This document shows positions 18,984 through 26,917 of a stretch of 64,000 nucleotides of DNA, one piece after another. The position numbers and the translations under genes are program-made. Under the pieces are notes generated by a model. The model did not search any database. It was not told the origin of the DNA and saw only the letters and a list, made by a program, of their open reading frames with translations. The stretch is from Nocardioides acrostichi (GTDB lineage Bacteria > Actinomycetota > Actinomycetes > Propionibacteriales > Nocardioidaceae), in contig NZ_JADIVZ010000002.1 of NCBI RefSeq assembly GCF_015319165.1, positions 372,001 through 436,000 of the forward strand. The letters are read 5' to 3'. How positions within the stretch are numbered: position 1 is the first letter of the stretch; every line of letters starts with the position of its first letter.

Positions 18984-20090
18984 TCAGGCGGTGCGCGGCA
19001 GGGTCGGCAGGCCGGGGAGGCTCGGGAGCTGTCCGATCAGGCTGAGCAGGGTCGAGAGGCCGCCGCTGGCGAGCAGGTCGCCGAGGTCCGAGAAGAACGC
19101 GTCCGGCTCGTCCAGCACCGTCATGAGCGCGCTGAGGACGGCGCCGAAGTCGCCGAGGGCGCTCGGGTCGCCGGGGGTGACCAGGCCGAGATCCTGCAGC
19201 TGGGCCAGCAGTTCGAGCAGGTCGCCCAAGGGAGCGTTGTCGCCGCCGAAGCCGCCGGCGAGACCCTGCAGCGTGGCCACCGCGGCCTGAAGCTGGGCGG
19301 CGAGCTGCGTCGGGTCGGCCGCGCCGGCCGCTGCCTGGAGCTGCGCGATCGCCTGGGTGAACTGCGCCTGGTAGCTGCCCAGGTCGCCCGGGAGTGCCCC
19401 GCCGTCGGGCAGCTGGCTGCCCTGGAGCAGGTCGATGAGCACCTGGAGGCCGTCGCCGGCGTCGCCCAGCCCGGGGATGCTCGTCAGGGACTGAAGCAGC
19501 CCCTCGACGGCGCTGACCAGGGCCGGGACGTCGAGAGCGGCGAGAGCAGCGAGGAGCGAGGTGAGCTCCTCCGGCGTGGCGGTCGGTGCCTGCGCGGCGA
19601 GCTGGTCGAGCGCGGCGGTGAGCTGGGCGATCGCGTCGTCCAGCGCGGTGGTGAGCTCCGCGGGCAGGAGGCCGTCGAGCTGACCGGTCGGCAGCGCACC
19701 GAGCTGGTCTTGGGCCTTCGTGATCTCCGCGAGCACGGACGCCGGGTCGGTGGGGCTGGCGGCACACGCCTGGTCGCGCTGGTCACGGGCCTGGCCGAGG
19801 CGATGCCTGCGCACGGCCACGCGATGCTTGGCCCGGCGCACCTTGGCGGCGCGGTGGCTGGTCGCGTGCTTGGCACGGCGCAGTTGCCGCTTGGCCCTCG
19901 CGAGGTCGGTGCGGGCCTGCCGCACGTCGCCCTTCGCCTCGGCGCACGACGTCGTCGCCATCGCGAGCGTGCTGATGCCGCTCGATGCCGGGGATGCGAC
20001 GGCCACTCCGCCGCCGGTGGCGACACCGCCCGCCACCAGGGCCACGCTGATCGCTCCCGTGATCAGGGAACGCTTCATCTGGAACTTCAC
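18984..20090 (-). CDS. secreted helical protein of unknown function
   Basis: 368 aa, GTG start at 20090 with GGGAGGGAG upstream. The signal peptide is clear: MKFQMKRSLITG, hydrophobic AISVALVAGGVATGGGVAVA, cleavage likely after ASPASS or nearby. The mature part starts with a Cys-containing segment and a Lys/Arg/Ala-rich stretch that should form a coiled coil (DLARAKRQLRRAKHAT, about residues 60-105), then a long series of Leu/Ala/Gln helices (TTALDDAIAQLTAALDQL, FTQAIAQLQAAAGAADP). Composition is low in aromatic residues and there is one extra Cys (DQACAAS), which could form a disulfide with the first. No enzymatic motif. The role is unknown; a cell-envelope scaffold is possible. Its stop codon abuts the repeat region. 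Confidence 0.8.
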   Translation of the reverse strand: MKFQMKRSLITGAISVALVAGGVATGGGVAVASPASSGISTLAMATTSCAEAKGDVRQARTDLARAKRQLRRAKHATSHRAAKVRRAKHRVAVRRHRLGQARDQRDQACAASPTDPASVLAEITKAQDQLGALPTGQLDGLLPAELTTALDDAIAQLTAALDQLAAQAPTATPEELTSLLAALAALDVPALVSAVEGLLQSLTSIPGLGDAGDGLQVLIDLLQGSQLPDGGALPGDLGSYQAQFTQAIAQLQAAAGAADPTQLAAQLQAAVATLQGLAGGFGGDNAPLGDLLELLAQLQDLGLVTPGDPSALGDFGAVLSALMTVLDEPDAFFSDLGDLLASGGLSTLLSLIGQLPSLPGLPTLPRTA

Positions 20091-20262
20091 TGGGTCTCCC
20101 TCCCAAAGGACAGCACTCCGCCGGGGGGTGGGAGCGCCCGAGAGGACGCTAGGGCAGGCGCAGGCCGGCGTGCAGCGGTCTTCGCACGTGCGGTCCGATC
20201 GGCGGCCTAGATGGCCCGCAATGACTAGGCCGCGACGGGGAGCGGCCTGACTGCTCTGCGAA

Positions 20263-20311
20263 GAAAAAACACCACGACGCCGACCGGGGTGCCTGGGTCG
20301 GCGTCGTGGTG
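20263..20311 (-). terminator. intrinsic terminator of the LuxR regulator gene
   Basis: A perfect 16-bp stem, CACCACGACGCCGACC at 20270-20285 and its complement at 20296-20311, with a 10-nt loop. Read on the minus strand it is followed by a run of six T (20263-20269 region). It lies about 50 bp after the LuxR stop and before the promoter region of the secreted protein. This is the best canonical terminator in the window. The rest of 20091-20262 shows no gene. Confidence 0.9.
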
Positions 20312-20363
20312 TGACACCCGCGCGGGCTGCGGGGGTGTCCCGGGGGGAGGGGGAGAGGCGCGC

Positions 20364-21026
20364 TCAGCCGGCGGCGGCCTCGTCGACCGCGGGCATGAGG
20401 CCGTTGGCCATACCCCAGGCGACGGCCTGGGTGCGGCGCTCGACGTCGATCTTGCGGTAGGCCTGCCGGATGTAGGTCTTGATCGAGTTGATCGAGAGCC
20501 CCAGCTCCTCGCCGATCTCGCCGTTGGTCAGGCCGCGAGTGATGAGGGTGAGGATCTCGAGCTCGCGCGGGGTGAGCCGGCTGCCGACGGGGGCCTGGGG
20601 GGTGCGGATCGGTGCGGGCGGCTCGACGACCTGGACCGGCTGGGCGAGGGTGTGCTTCGGCGGCGCCGGGACGCCGCGACCCGCCTTGAGATCCTCCAGC
20701 GCGACCACGAGCTGGGCGGCGGTCATCGACTTGGAGAGGTACGGGTTGGCGTTCGAGGGCAGCTGGTCCGACGGCGCCCAGCTGAACACGATCGCCTGGG
20801 CCCCGGCCGCGTTCTGGAGGTCGCGCAGCATCGAGGCGCTGAAGGCCGACTGCTCCATCGGCTCGTAGAGCACGACATCGACGTCCTCGGGGTGCGCGAG
20901 GGCGGTGCGGACGTCGACCAGGTGGACCCGCGAGTCGTAGGACTCCAGCAGGCAGTTCAGGCCAGCCACGGCCAGGTCGTTGTCATCGACGATCGTCGCG
21001 ATGAGCGGGCTGTCGTTCCGAGTCAT
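20364..21026 (-). CDS. LuxR/NarL-type response regulator-like protein
   Basis: 220 aa from ATG 21026, with GAGGTGGA upstream; earlier in-frame codons lack a ribosome site. The N-terminal half is a receiver-like domain (ATIVDDNDLAVAGLNCLLE, acidic pair at the start), but the usual phospho-acceptor region reads VDVVLYEPMEQSAFS, so Asp is not obviously in place, and IVFSWAPSDQLPSNANPYLSKS gives the late lysine. The C-terminal HTH is canonical: LTPRELEILTLITRGLTNGEIGEELGLSINSIKTYIRQAYRKIDV (core NGEIGEELGLS). No partner histidine kinase is nearby, so it may be an atypical or orphan regulator. Followed by a strong terminator. Confidence 0.85.
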   Translation of the reverse strand: MTRNDSPLIATIVDDNDLAVAGLNCLLESYDSRVHLVDVRTALAHPEDVDVVLYEPMEQSAFSASMLRDLQNAAGAQAIVFSWAPSDQLPSNANPYLSKSMTAAQLVVALEDLKAGRGVPAPPKHTLAQPVQVVEPPAPIRTPQAPVGSRLTPRELEILTLITRGLTNGEIGEELGLSINSIKTYIRQAYRKIDVERRTQAVAWGMANGLMPAVDEAAAG

Positions 21027-21113
21027 CAGTTCCACCTCGTGTGATCGATTGGGGGGTGCCCTCACGGGCATCAACACCTGCTCGGTAACCGCGAGGAGCG
21101 GAGCTGAGTCGGC

Positions 21114-21153
21114 TCACCCTTTCGGTTTCCACAAACCTTCCACAGGCTGTGGA
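21114..21153. promoter_or_regulatory. regulatory motifs upstream of the LuxR gene
   Basis: TCACCCTTTCGGTTTC (21114-21129) overlaps GGTTTCCACAAACCTT (21124-21139), the latter containing GGTTT/AAACC arms. Close variants of both 16-mers occur at 23411-23426 and 23386-23401 upstream of the sigma factor gene (15 of 16 and 14 of 16 matches). A further palindrome, TCCACAG-G-CTGTGGA, covers 21139-21153. Probably a promoter or operator region shared by the two regulatory genes. Confidence 0.5.
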
Positions 21154-21171
21154 GAGCGAACGCCGCAGCGC

Positions 21172-22095
21172 TCAGTGGCTGGTGCGGCGTCGGCGTTCCT
21201 CGACCAGTGACCGCGCGGCCGTGACCGGGTCGCCGGCCAGATGACGCGCACCCATCCGCAGCGCCACGGAGGCGTCGGCTCCCGACCCGGCGACGGCCAC
21301 GTCGTACCGCTCGGTCAGCACGCTCAGATCACGGAGCCCCTCGGTGTCGAGGTCGAGGGCAACGGGCGACGCGGCGGCCAGCACGACCAGGTCGGGCCCG
21401 ATCACCTCGGCTGCCGCGACGATCGACGACACGGGGGTGTTGGGTCCGAGGAACCGGGTGCGCCAGCCGGCGCGCTGGAGCACCACCTCGAACGCCTTGA
21501 GGGCGATGTCGTGACTCTCGTCGGGCGGACACGCGAGGAGAGCGGTCGGGCCTGTGCGCGAGACCGCGCCCACGGAGAGCGCGGCCAAGCGGGCCCGCAC
21601 CAGGTCGCTGGCGAAGTGCTCGTCGGCCACGTCGAAGGCTCCCCTGGCCCAGCCATCGCCGACGGCCGCCATGAAGGGCAGCAGCACGTCGCGGATCGCG
21701 GCCTCGACCGACATCGCGGCGAAGGCGCGGTCGATCACCTCGTGCATGGAGCCGAGATCGTAGGCCACCATCGCGGCCTCGAGCTCGGACGCCGCCTGGC
21801 TCACGTCGAGCCCGTGTGCGGCGGCGTGTGCGGTCGAGGTGGGCCCGTGGGTGCGGACGCGCTCGCTCGCCAGGATCTCCGAGGCCGCCTGTCGGGCCGG
21901 GACGCCGCGCTCGCGCGCCGCGAGCATGGCGCGGGCCCGGCGTTCGTCGTCCGGCCCGTAGAGCCGGTAGCCGGCGGCGGTGCGTTGGGGGTCGAGCAGT
22001 TGGTAGCGCATCTCCCAGGCGCGCAGCACCGTCTCGCTGACGCCCACGCGGGTCGCCAGTGCGCCGATGCGGACACGCTCGGTCGATTCAGTCAT
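21172..22095 (-). CDS. MerR-type regulator with B12-binding domain (CarH/LitR-like)
   Basis: 307 aa from ATG 22095. The N-terminal MerR helix-turn-helix is clear: RIGALATRVGVSETVLRAWEMRYQLLDPQRTAAGYRLYG (core TVLRAWEMRY). A helical linker domain follows with Trp149 and, nine residues later, Glu159-His160: this Wx9EH pattern is the adenosylcobalamin-contacting motif of the CarH photoreceptors. The C-terminal cobalamin domain starts TALLACPPDESHDIALKAFE, in which His195 is the likely lower axial ligand, and ends with the usual GPDLVVLAAASP strand. I expect a light- and B12-responsive repressor. Divergent from two small genes at 22187 and 22225, and next to a stress-type sigma factor, so local targets are likely. 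Confidence 0.88.
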   Translation of the reverse strand: MTESTERVRIGALATRVGVSETVLRAWEMRYQLLDPQRTAAGYRLYGPDDERRARAMLAARERGVPARQAASEILASERVRTHGPTSTAHAAAHGLDVSQAASELEAAMVAYDLGSMHEVIDRAFAAMSVEAAIRDVLLPFMAAVGDGWARGAFDVADEHFASDLVRARLAALSVGAVSRTGPTALLACPPDESHDIALKAFEVVLQRAGWRTRFLGPNTPVSSIVAAAEVIGPDLVVLAAASPVALDLDTEGLRDLSVLTERYDVAVAGSGADASVALRMGARHLAGDPVTAARSLVEERRRRTSH

Positions 22096-22186
22096 GGCCG
22101 ACCCATTCTGGCGGCCTCGGGTGCGGTTTCGCAGGTTCGGGGCCTGGTGTCGATTACTTGCGTGCCAGGCGGGATACCGGGGGGGC

Positions 22187-22228
22187 ATGGAAGAGCAGAA
22201 CGAGTACGCAGGGAGGCCCGTGCGATGA
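22187..22228 (+). CDS. 13-codon leader-like ORF
   Basis: ATG at 22187 opens a 13-residue frame (MEEQNEYAGRPVR) that ends with TGA overlapping the ATG of the next gene (ATGA). The ribosome-binding sequence of the following gene, GGGAGG, lies inside it. It may be a translated leader that couples expression of the downstream small gene, or a chance frame. The promoter presumably lies in 22096-22186, shared with the divergent B12-binding MerR gene. Nothing else is known. Confidence 0.35.
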   Translation: MEEQNEYAGRPVR

Positions 22229-22509
22229 CCGCGCCACCACCATCGCGGCCCCTGGGATCGCTCATCGACGAACTCGGCGTGGGCCACGAGCCTGCGGAGG
22301 GCGAGCTCGTGTTGGGTGCCGTCGTGCTGCTCAAGGTTCTGGAGCCGGACGGGCAGGTCTCGATGAGATCGACCTGGTCGCCCGGTCTGACCTGGATGGA
22401 GCGCGTGGGCATGCACCAGGCCGCAGCCCAGACCGACATCCCGATGCGTCCGTCGGGACGATGGGACACCGCCGAGCTCGACGGTGTCGACGCACGCGAC
22501 GACAGCTGA
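22225..22509 (+). CDS. small conserved-looking protein of unknown function
   Basis: 94 aa from ATG 22225 with CAGGGAGG at good spacing. No membrane segment, signal or cysteine. It has a proline-rich start (TAPPPSRPLG), a possible beta-rich core (LVLGAVVLLKVLEPDGQVSM), then TWSPGLTWMERVGMHQAA, a tryptophan-containing pattern I believe occurs in other small actinobacterial proteins, and an acidic tail (ELDGVDARDDS). It is divergent from the cobalamin-dependent MerR regulator and so is a candidate target. Function unknown. Confidence 0.65.
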   Translation: MTAPPPSRPLGSLIDELGVGHEPAEGELVLGAVVLLKVLEPDGQVSMRSTWSPGLTWMERVGMHQAAAQTDIPMRPSGRWDTAELDGVDARDDS

Positions 22510-22560
22510 CGTCGCCCCGCTCCCACGCCCATCGTAGGCGCCTCCTCGGCTTCGTTCGGC

Positions 22561-23370
22561 TCAGCTGGCCACCGGATGAGGCGCGTGCAGGGCGCCGGCG
22601 AACTGTGAGAGGACGCGGCGCAGGAGGCGGGAGACCTGGATCTGGGTCATACCCAACTGCTCGGCGATCTCGCGCTGGGAGAGCTCGTCGGCGAAACGCA
22701 GTCGGACGACGTCGCGCTCGCGCGTTGAGAGCTGAGCCAGCAACGGCTCCACGACGAGCCGCGCCTCGGTCTGCTCGGCCGCGCGGTCGCCCGCGGGCAC
22801 GTCGCGGGGGGCCTCGCTGTCGCCGACCGGGGCGTCGAGACTCGTGAGCGAGAAGCACGACCGTGCCGCCAGCGCCTCACGCACCGTCTCGACCGATTCC
22901 TCGACCTGGGCGGCGAGCTCGGACACGCTGCGCTCGTCGAGGCGGTCGAAGTCTCGCTCGGAGCGGAGCAGTCGAGAGTGCGCCCGCTGGACGCCCCGCG
23001 GGGGACGGATGGTCCACCCGTGGTCGCGGAAGTGGCGGCGAATCTCGCCGGTCATCGAGGGCACGGCGTAGGAGAGGAAGTCGCGGCCGTGCGCGGGGTC
23101 GAAGCTGCGCGCGACGCGCACCAAGGCGAGGTAGGCGACCTGGGTGAGATCCTCGAGCGGGATGCCGCGGTTGGAGTAGCGACGAGCCAGCGCCTCGGCG
23201 ATGCGCATGTTCAACTCGACGACGCCCTCGAGGCATCGGGCGCGTTCGGCGTCGTCCCCGCGCGCGGCGGCCTCCGCGGCGCCGATGAGCAGGTCCGCCG
23301 TGCGGGCGGCCCGCTCCTCGTGGCTGAGGGAGAACCTCGGTGCTCGCTCTTCGCGGGGGGAGGTGGTCAT
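22561..23370 (-). CDS. RNA polymerase sigma factor, SigB/SigF type
   Basis: 269 aa from ATG 23370. Sigma-70 group 3: region 2 RYSNRGIPLEDLTQVAYLALVRVARSFDP with the RGIPLEDLTQ core binding site and FLSYAVPSMTGEIRRHFRDHGW for -10 recognition, region 3 around RPPRGVQRAHSRL, and region 4 LSTRERDVVRLRFADELSQREIAEQLGMTQIQVSRLLRR. This is the stress/sporulation SigF-SigB class of actinobacteria. No anti-sigma factor gene is adjacent. The gene lies between the B12-binding regulator and the adenylate cyclase and has a palindrome 10 bp upstream of its start. Confidence 0.92.
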   Translation of the reverse strand: MTTSPREERAPRFSLSHEERAARTADLLIGAAEAAARGDDAERARCLEGVVELNMRIAEALARRYSNRGIPLEDLTQVAYLALVRVARSFDPAHGRDFLSYAVPSMTGEIRRHFRDHGWTIRPPRGVQRAHSRLLRSERDFDRLDERSVSELAAQVEESVETVREALAARSCFSLTSLDAPVGDSEAPRDVPAGDRAAEQTEARLVVEPLLAQLSTRERDVVRLRFADELSQREIAEQLGMTQIQVSRLLRRVLSQFAGALHAPHPVAS

Positions 23371-23379
23371 GGCAGAGAC

Positions 23380-23426
23380 TGTAGAAGTTTCTACAAACCT
23401 TGTACAGCGATCACCCCTTCGGTTTC
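23380..23426. promoter_or_regulatory. palindrome and shared 16-mers upstream of the sigma factor gene
   Basis: TGTAGAA-GT-TTCTACA (23380-23395) is a perfect 7-2-7 inverted repeat. It overlaps AGTTTCTACAAACCTT (23386-23401), and TCACCCCTTCGGTTTC follows at 23411-23426; both resemble the motifs upstream of the LuxR gene at 21114-21139. The region lies between divergent genes for the sigma factor and the membrane cyclase, so it may serve both. Function as an operator or promoter is inferred. Confidence 0.5.
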
Positions 23427-23594
23427 GACGCCGGTAGCGGAGGTGTCTGGGGGCCCTCGGTGCGGACCGTCGGGCGGATGGCCCGATGCGAGATCCCGAC
23501 CGGGTTTCCCCGCGGTCGCACCCTCCCGGCTCCCGCGGGAATCGGGGCCGCCTGTGGTCGCGGTTGCCTGTGTGCGCGCCGCGAGCCGGGCAGA

Positions 23595-25232
23595 ATGCCT
23601 CCCGTGCCCCCGTATCCCCCCTCGCAGCGCAGCCCGTTCGGCTCGTGGCTGCTGGGGCCGCAGGGACAGTCGCCGCGCCGGCTGCGGTGGCGCATCCAGA
23701 TGCTGCTCACGGTCTTCATCACCACCACGCACCTGCTGGGGGCCGGCGTCGTCGTGGTGCTCAGCGTGCTGGTCGTGCCCGCGCCACGCGCCAACCACGC
23801 GATGGGCCTGGCGACGGTGATCGGCGTCCCGGTCTACGTGGCGCTTGCCGTGCTGGTCGGATCCGTGTGGGGTACCCGGGTCTCCTTCGGGGCACTGCTG
23901 TGGGTGCTCGACGAGCGCGAGCCGACCCTGCGGGAGCGGCGCCGCGCACTGCGCGTGCCACTCAACCTGACGCTTCTCTCAGGCGTCCTCTGGGGGCTCG
24001 GCCTCGTGCTGTTCGTCGTGCTCGCGGTGCTGATCCAGCCCGAGCGGGTGCTGGGCATCGCGCCGACGGTGGGCATCGGCGCCATCGTCGTGTGCACGAT
24101 CACCTATCTGCTCAGCGAGTTCGCTCTGCGCCCGCTCTCTGCGCTGGCGATGGCCGCCGGGGCCGAGGCGCGACCGCGTGGACTCGGCGTGGGCGGGCGG
24201 CAGTTGACGTTCTGGTTGCTCGGCACCGGAGCCCCGCTGGTGGGCCTCGCCTTCGGCGCGGTGGCAGCCCTCGTGCGCGACGACGTCACGGTCACGAGGC
24301 TGGCGGTGCAGGTGCTGGTCGTCAGCGGTGTCGTCTTGGCCTTCGGATTCTTCGTCACCACCCTCAACGCCCGGTCGGTCGTGGCGCCGCTGGCCTCGGT
24401 GCGCGAGGGGATGGCCGAGGTGCAAAGCGGCCGGCTCGACCTGCGGCTCCCCGTCTACGACGCCACCGAGCTCGGCCGCCTCCAGGACGGCTTCAACCAC
24501 ATGGCCGAGGGGCTGGCCGAGCGGGAGCGGCTGGCCGACCTGTTCGGCCGCCATGTCGGCCAGGACGTCGCCCGCGCGGCCGCCGACAAGGAGGTCGCCC
24601 TGGGCGGTGAGTCGCGGGAGGTCACGGTGCTGTTCGTCGACCTGGTGGGCTCGACCCGGTTCGCCGCCGACCACAAGCCCGCGGTCGTGGTCGACATGCT
24701 CAACGGCTTCTTCGACGTGGTGGTCGAGGAGGTGCTGCGCGAAGACGGTCTGGTGAACAAGTTCGTGGGCGATGCGGTGCTCGCGGTCTTCGGCGCCCCC
24801 ACCGACCTACCCGACCACGCCGCCCGCGGCGTCCGGTGCGCGCGGCGCATGGCTGGGCGCCTGGCCGAGGAGCAGCCGCAGATCGCTGCCGGCATCGGGG
24901 TCTACGCCGGCACGGTGGTCGCCGGCAACGTCGGCACCCAGGAGCGTTTCGAGTACACCGTGATCGGCGACGCGGTGAACGCCGCCTCGCGGCTGACCGA
25001 GGTCGCCAAGGGCGTCGAGGGCCGGGTCGCGAGCACGGTCAGCACCATCGAGGCGGCCGGCCCGGAGGAGCAGGCGCACTGGTGCCGGGGCGAGACCCTC
25101 ACGCTGCGCGGCCGGTCTAAGCAGACGCGGGTGGCCCGCTTGGCGCGCCCGACGAGCGCAGCCGAGCCGAGGGGCGAGCATGACGGCGAGGTCGGGGAGC
25201 GGAGTCAGGCGATGGAGACCGGCGGGGTCTGA
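23595..25232 (+). CDS. membrane-bound class III adenylate/guanylate cyclase with HAMP domain
   Basis: 545 aa from ATG 23595; the open frame upstream has no ribosome site. Six predicted membrane helices lie in residues 34-255, then HAMP (about 258-312), then a class III cyclase catalytic domain (about 340-500), as in the mycobacterial Rv1318c-Rv1320c/Rv3645 group. Catalytic residues are all in place: metal Asp349 and Asp393, Lys389 (NKFVGDAVLAVFG), Asp459 for the base, and Asn462/Arg466 of NAASR. It should make cAMP from ATP, the Asp/Lys pair favouring ATP. Its last 28 bp overlap the 3-prime end of the kinase gene on the other strand. Confidence 0.93.
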   Translation: MPPVPPYPPSQRSPFGSWLLGPQGQSPRRLRWRIQMLLTVFITTTHLLGAGVVVVLSVLVVPAPRANHAMGLATVIGVPVYVALAVLVGSVWGTRVSFGALLWVLDEREPTLRERRRALRVPLNLTLLSGVLWGLGLVLFVVLAVLIQPERVLGIAPTVGIGAIVVCTITYLLSEFALRPLSALAMAAGAEARPRGLGVGGRQLTFWLLGTGAPLVGLAFGAVAALVRDDVTVTRLAVQVLVVSGVVLAFGFFVTTLNARSVVAPLASVREGMAEVQSGRLDLRLPVYDATELGRLQDGFNHMAEGLAERERLADLFGRHVGQDVARAAADKEVALGGESREVTVLFVDLVGSTRFAADHKPAVVVDMLNGFFDVVVEEVLREDGLVNKFVGDAVLAVFGAPTDLPDHAARGVRCARRMAGRLAEEQPQIAAGIGVYAGTVVAGNVGTQERFEYTVIGDAVNAASRLTEVAKGVEGRVASTVSTIEAAGPEEQAHWCRGETLTLRGRSKQTRVARLARPTSAAEPRGEHDGEVGERSQAMETGGV

Positions 25233-26110
25233 ATCGTCGAGGTCGTCGTCGCGCCGGCCGGTCGGGTCGCTCGGTCGTGCTCGGGGACGCCCCCGCCGCG
25301 CAGCAGCGAGAGCATCTGGTTGGCGGCGTCCTCGGCAGCCGGTCGCTCCTGCGGCTCCAGCGCGGTCATCGAGGCGAGCAGGCGCGGCCAGCCGCGAGGC
25401 AGGGAGGCCGGGATGGTCGGGAATCGGGCCAGTCGGGCGAAGGCGATCTCGTCGCTGTTGCCGGTGTGGTACTCGCGCCGACCGGTCAGCGCCTCGAGCA
25501 GCACCAGTCCGGCGGCATAGACGTCGGTGCGCCCGGTGACGGTGTCGCCCCGGACCTGCTCCGGGGCGAGGTAGGCGCGCGTGCCCAGGGTGCGCCCCTC
25601 GGTGTCGTGGGCCGGTGAGCCCTCGGTGGCGGCGACGCCGAAGTCGGTGAGGTGGGCGTGGCCGCGCTGGTCGAGCAGCACGTTCGCCGGGTTCACGTCG
25701 CGGTGCACCACGCCGCGGCTGTGCGCGTGGGCGAGGGCGTGGCACAACTCGATGCCGATGCGGGTCACGTGGTCGGCCAGCAGCGGGCCGTCGGCGATCG
25801 CCGCGGAGAGGTCACGGCCCTCCACGAGCTCGAGCACCATCCAGCCCTCGGCGGGCGCGGCGTCGAGCACCCGGATGATCCGCGGGTGCTGGAGGCCGGC
25901 CATGACACGTGTCTCCTCGGCCAGTCGGGCGCGGGACGCCGTGTCGGATTTGTCGGAGCGCAGCCGCTTCAGGGCCACGGCGCGCCCCAGGCGGGCGTCG
26001 TCGGCCCGGAACACCTCCGCGAAACCGCCCCGACCGATGACTTCGTGTAGGCGGTATCGACCCGCCAGTCGTGTGTCGTCGCGCGGGGTCGACGCGTGTT
26101 CGCTGCCCAT
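25205..26110 (-). CDS. soluble Ser/Thr protein kinase, PknB-like, with altered catalytic loop
   Basis: 301 aa, ATG start. Hanks-type kinase: GRGGFAEVF glycine loop (26-34), Lys48 in AVALKRL, alpha-C Glu near residue 65, catalytic loop HRDVNPANV (136-144), DFG at 156-158, and TLGTRAYLAPEQ activation end. The conserved Lys of HRDxKPxN is Asn140 here, which would weaken phosphate contact; Asp138 and Asn143 are retained. There is no membrane helix or PASTA domain; the tail after residue 265 is Thr/Pro rich (TTTSTIQTPPVSIA), possibly an autophosphorylation site. Activity is therefore uncertain. Convergent with the cyclase gene. Confidence 0.88.
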   Translation of the reverse strand: MGSEHASTPRDDTRLAGRYRLHEVIGRGGFAEVFRADDARLGRAVALKRLRSDKSDTASRARLAEETRVMAGLQHPRIIRVLDAAPAEGWMVLELVEGRDLSAAIADGPLLADHVTRIGIELCHALAHAHSRGVVHRDVNPANVLLDQRGHAHLTDFGVAATEGSPAHDTEGRTLGTRAYLAPEQVRGDTVTGRTDVYAAGLVLLEALTGRREYHTGNSDEIAFARLARFPTIPASLPRGWPRLLASMTALEPQERPAAEDAANQMLSLLRGGGVPEHDRATRPAGATTTSTIQTPPVSIA

Positions 26111-26179
26111 TCATGCTCCCTCGGCCTCGACCATGGTGCCCCATGTCGCGGTGTCCCACGCGCGCCACGCTCAGTCGAT

Positions 26180-26917
26180 CTAAAGGGTGAGGCGAGCCGC
26201 CTCGGCCAGCGACGGGCCGTACCAGGTGAGCAGACGTCCGCTCACCAGGCGCGTGGGAGTGCGGCGGAACACCTCGGGACCGTCGTCCGCCGTGAACAGG
26301 TACGGCTCGTCGGGCAGCAGGGCGACGTCTGCACCGCAGGCGTCGAGCTCGGCGAGGTCGACGGCAGGGTAGCGGTCGGGACCGTCGGCCTCTGCGTGCA
26401 CGACCTGCCAGCCCAGCCGGCGGCAGAGGTCGGCGGTGAACGTGCGTGGCCCGACCACCATCCACGGGTCGCGCCAGATCGGCACCACGATCCGGTGGGT
26501 GATCGGCGGCGGCGGACCACACCAGGCGTCGGCGACCTCGGCGAGCCAGCCCGGCCGCGGCCAGCCGAGCACGTCGTCGAGGAGGTACTCGAACGCGGCG
26601 ACGGCCTGCGGCACCGTCTCGATGTCGGTCACCTCCACCCGCACGCCCGCCTCACGCAGGCGGCGCACGTCGAGCTCGCGGTTCTCCTCCTTGTTCGCGA
26701 TCACGATGTCGGGCTCCAGCGCCCGGATCGTGGCGAGGTCGGGGTTCTTCGTGCCGCGCACGCGAGCGACCGGGCCACCCGCCCGCGCGTCGAGGTCGGC
26801 GGGGTGCGTGCACCAGTCGGTGACGCCCACCAGGGCACCCGGGTCGACGCTCGCCAGGGCCTCGGTGATCGAGGGCACCAGGCTCACCAGGCGGTTCTCG
26901 CCTCGCGATCGCCTCAC
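26180..26917 (-). CDS. helical-backbone metal receptor-like protein (BtuF-type), no signal peptide
   Basis: 245 aa from GTG 26917, which overlaps the stop of the previous gene as GTGA; GTG 26887 is an alternative. Resembles the periplasmic cobalamin or siderophore-binding family: RLVSLVPSITEALASV, VGVTDWCTHP, GTKNPDLATIRALEPDIVIANKEENRE and the C-terminal DVALLPDEPYLFTADDGPEVF. It lacks any signal peptide or lipobox, so it is probably cytoplasmic, as in a set of actinobacterial homologues not tied to an importer. It follows the icmF operon; because IcmF uses adenosylcobalamin, a cobalamin-related role is attractive but unproven. Confidence 0.75.
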   Translation of the reverse strand: MRRSRGENRLVSLVPSITEALASVDPGALVGVTDWCTHPADLDARAGGPVARVRGTKNPDLATIRALEPDIVIANKEENRELDVRRLREAGVRVEVTDIETVPQAVAAFEYLLDDVLGWPRPGWLAEVADAWCGPPPPITHRIVVPIWRDPWMVVGPRTFTADLCRRLGWQVVHAEADGPDRYPAVDLAELDACGADVALLPDEPYLFTADDGPEVFRRTPTRLVSGRLLTWYGPSLAEAARLTL

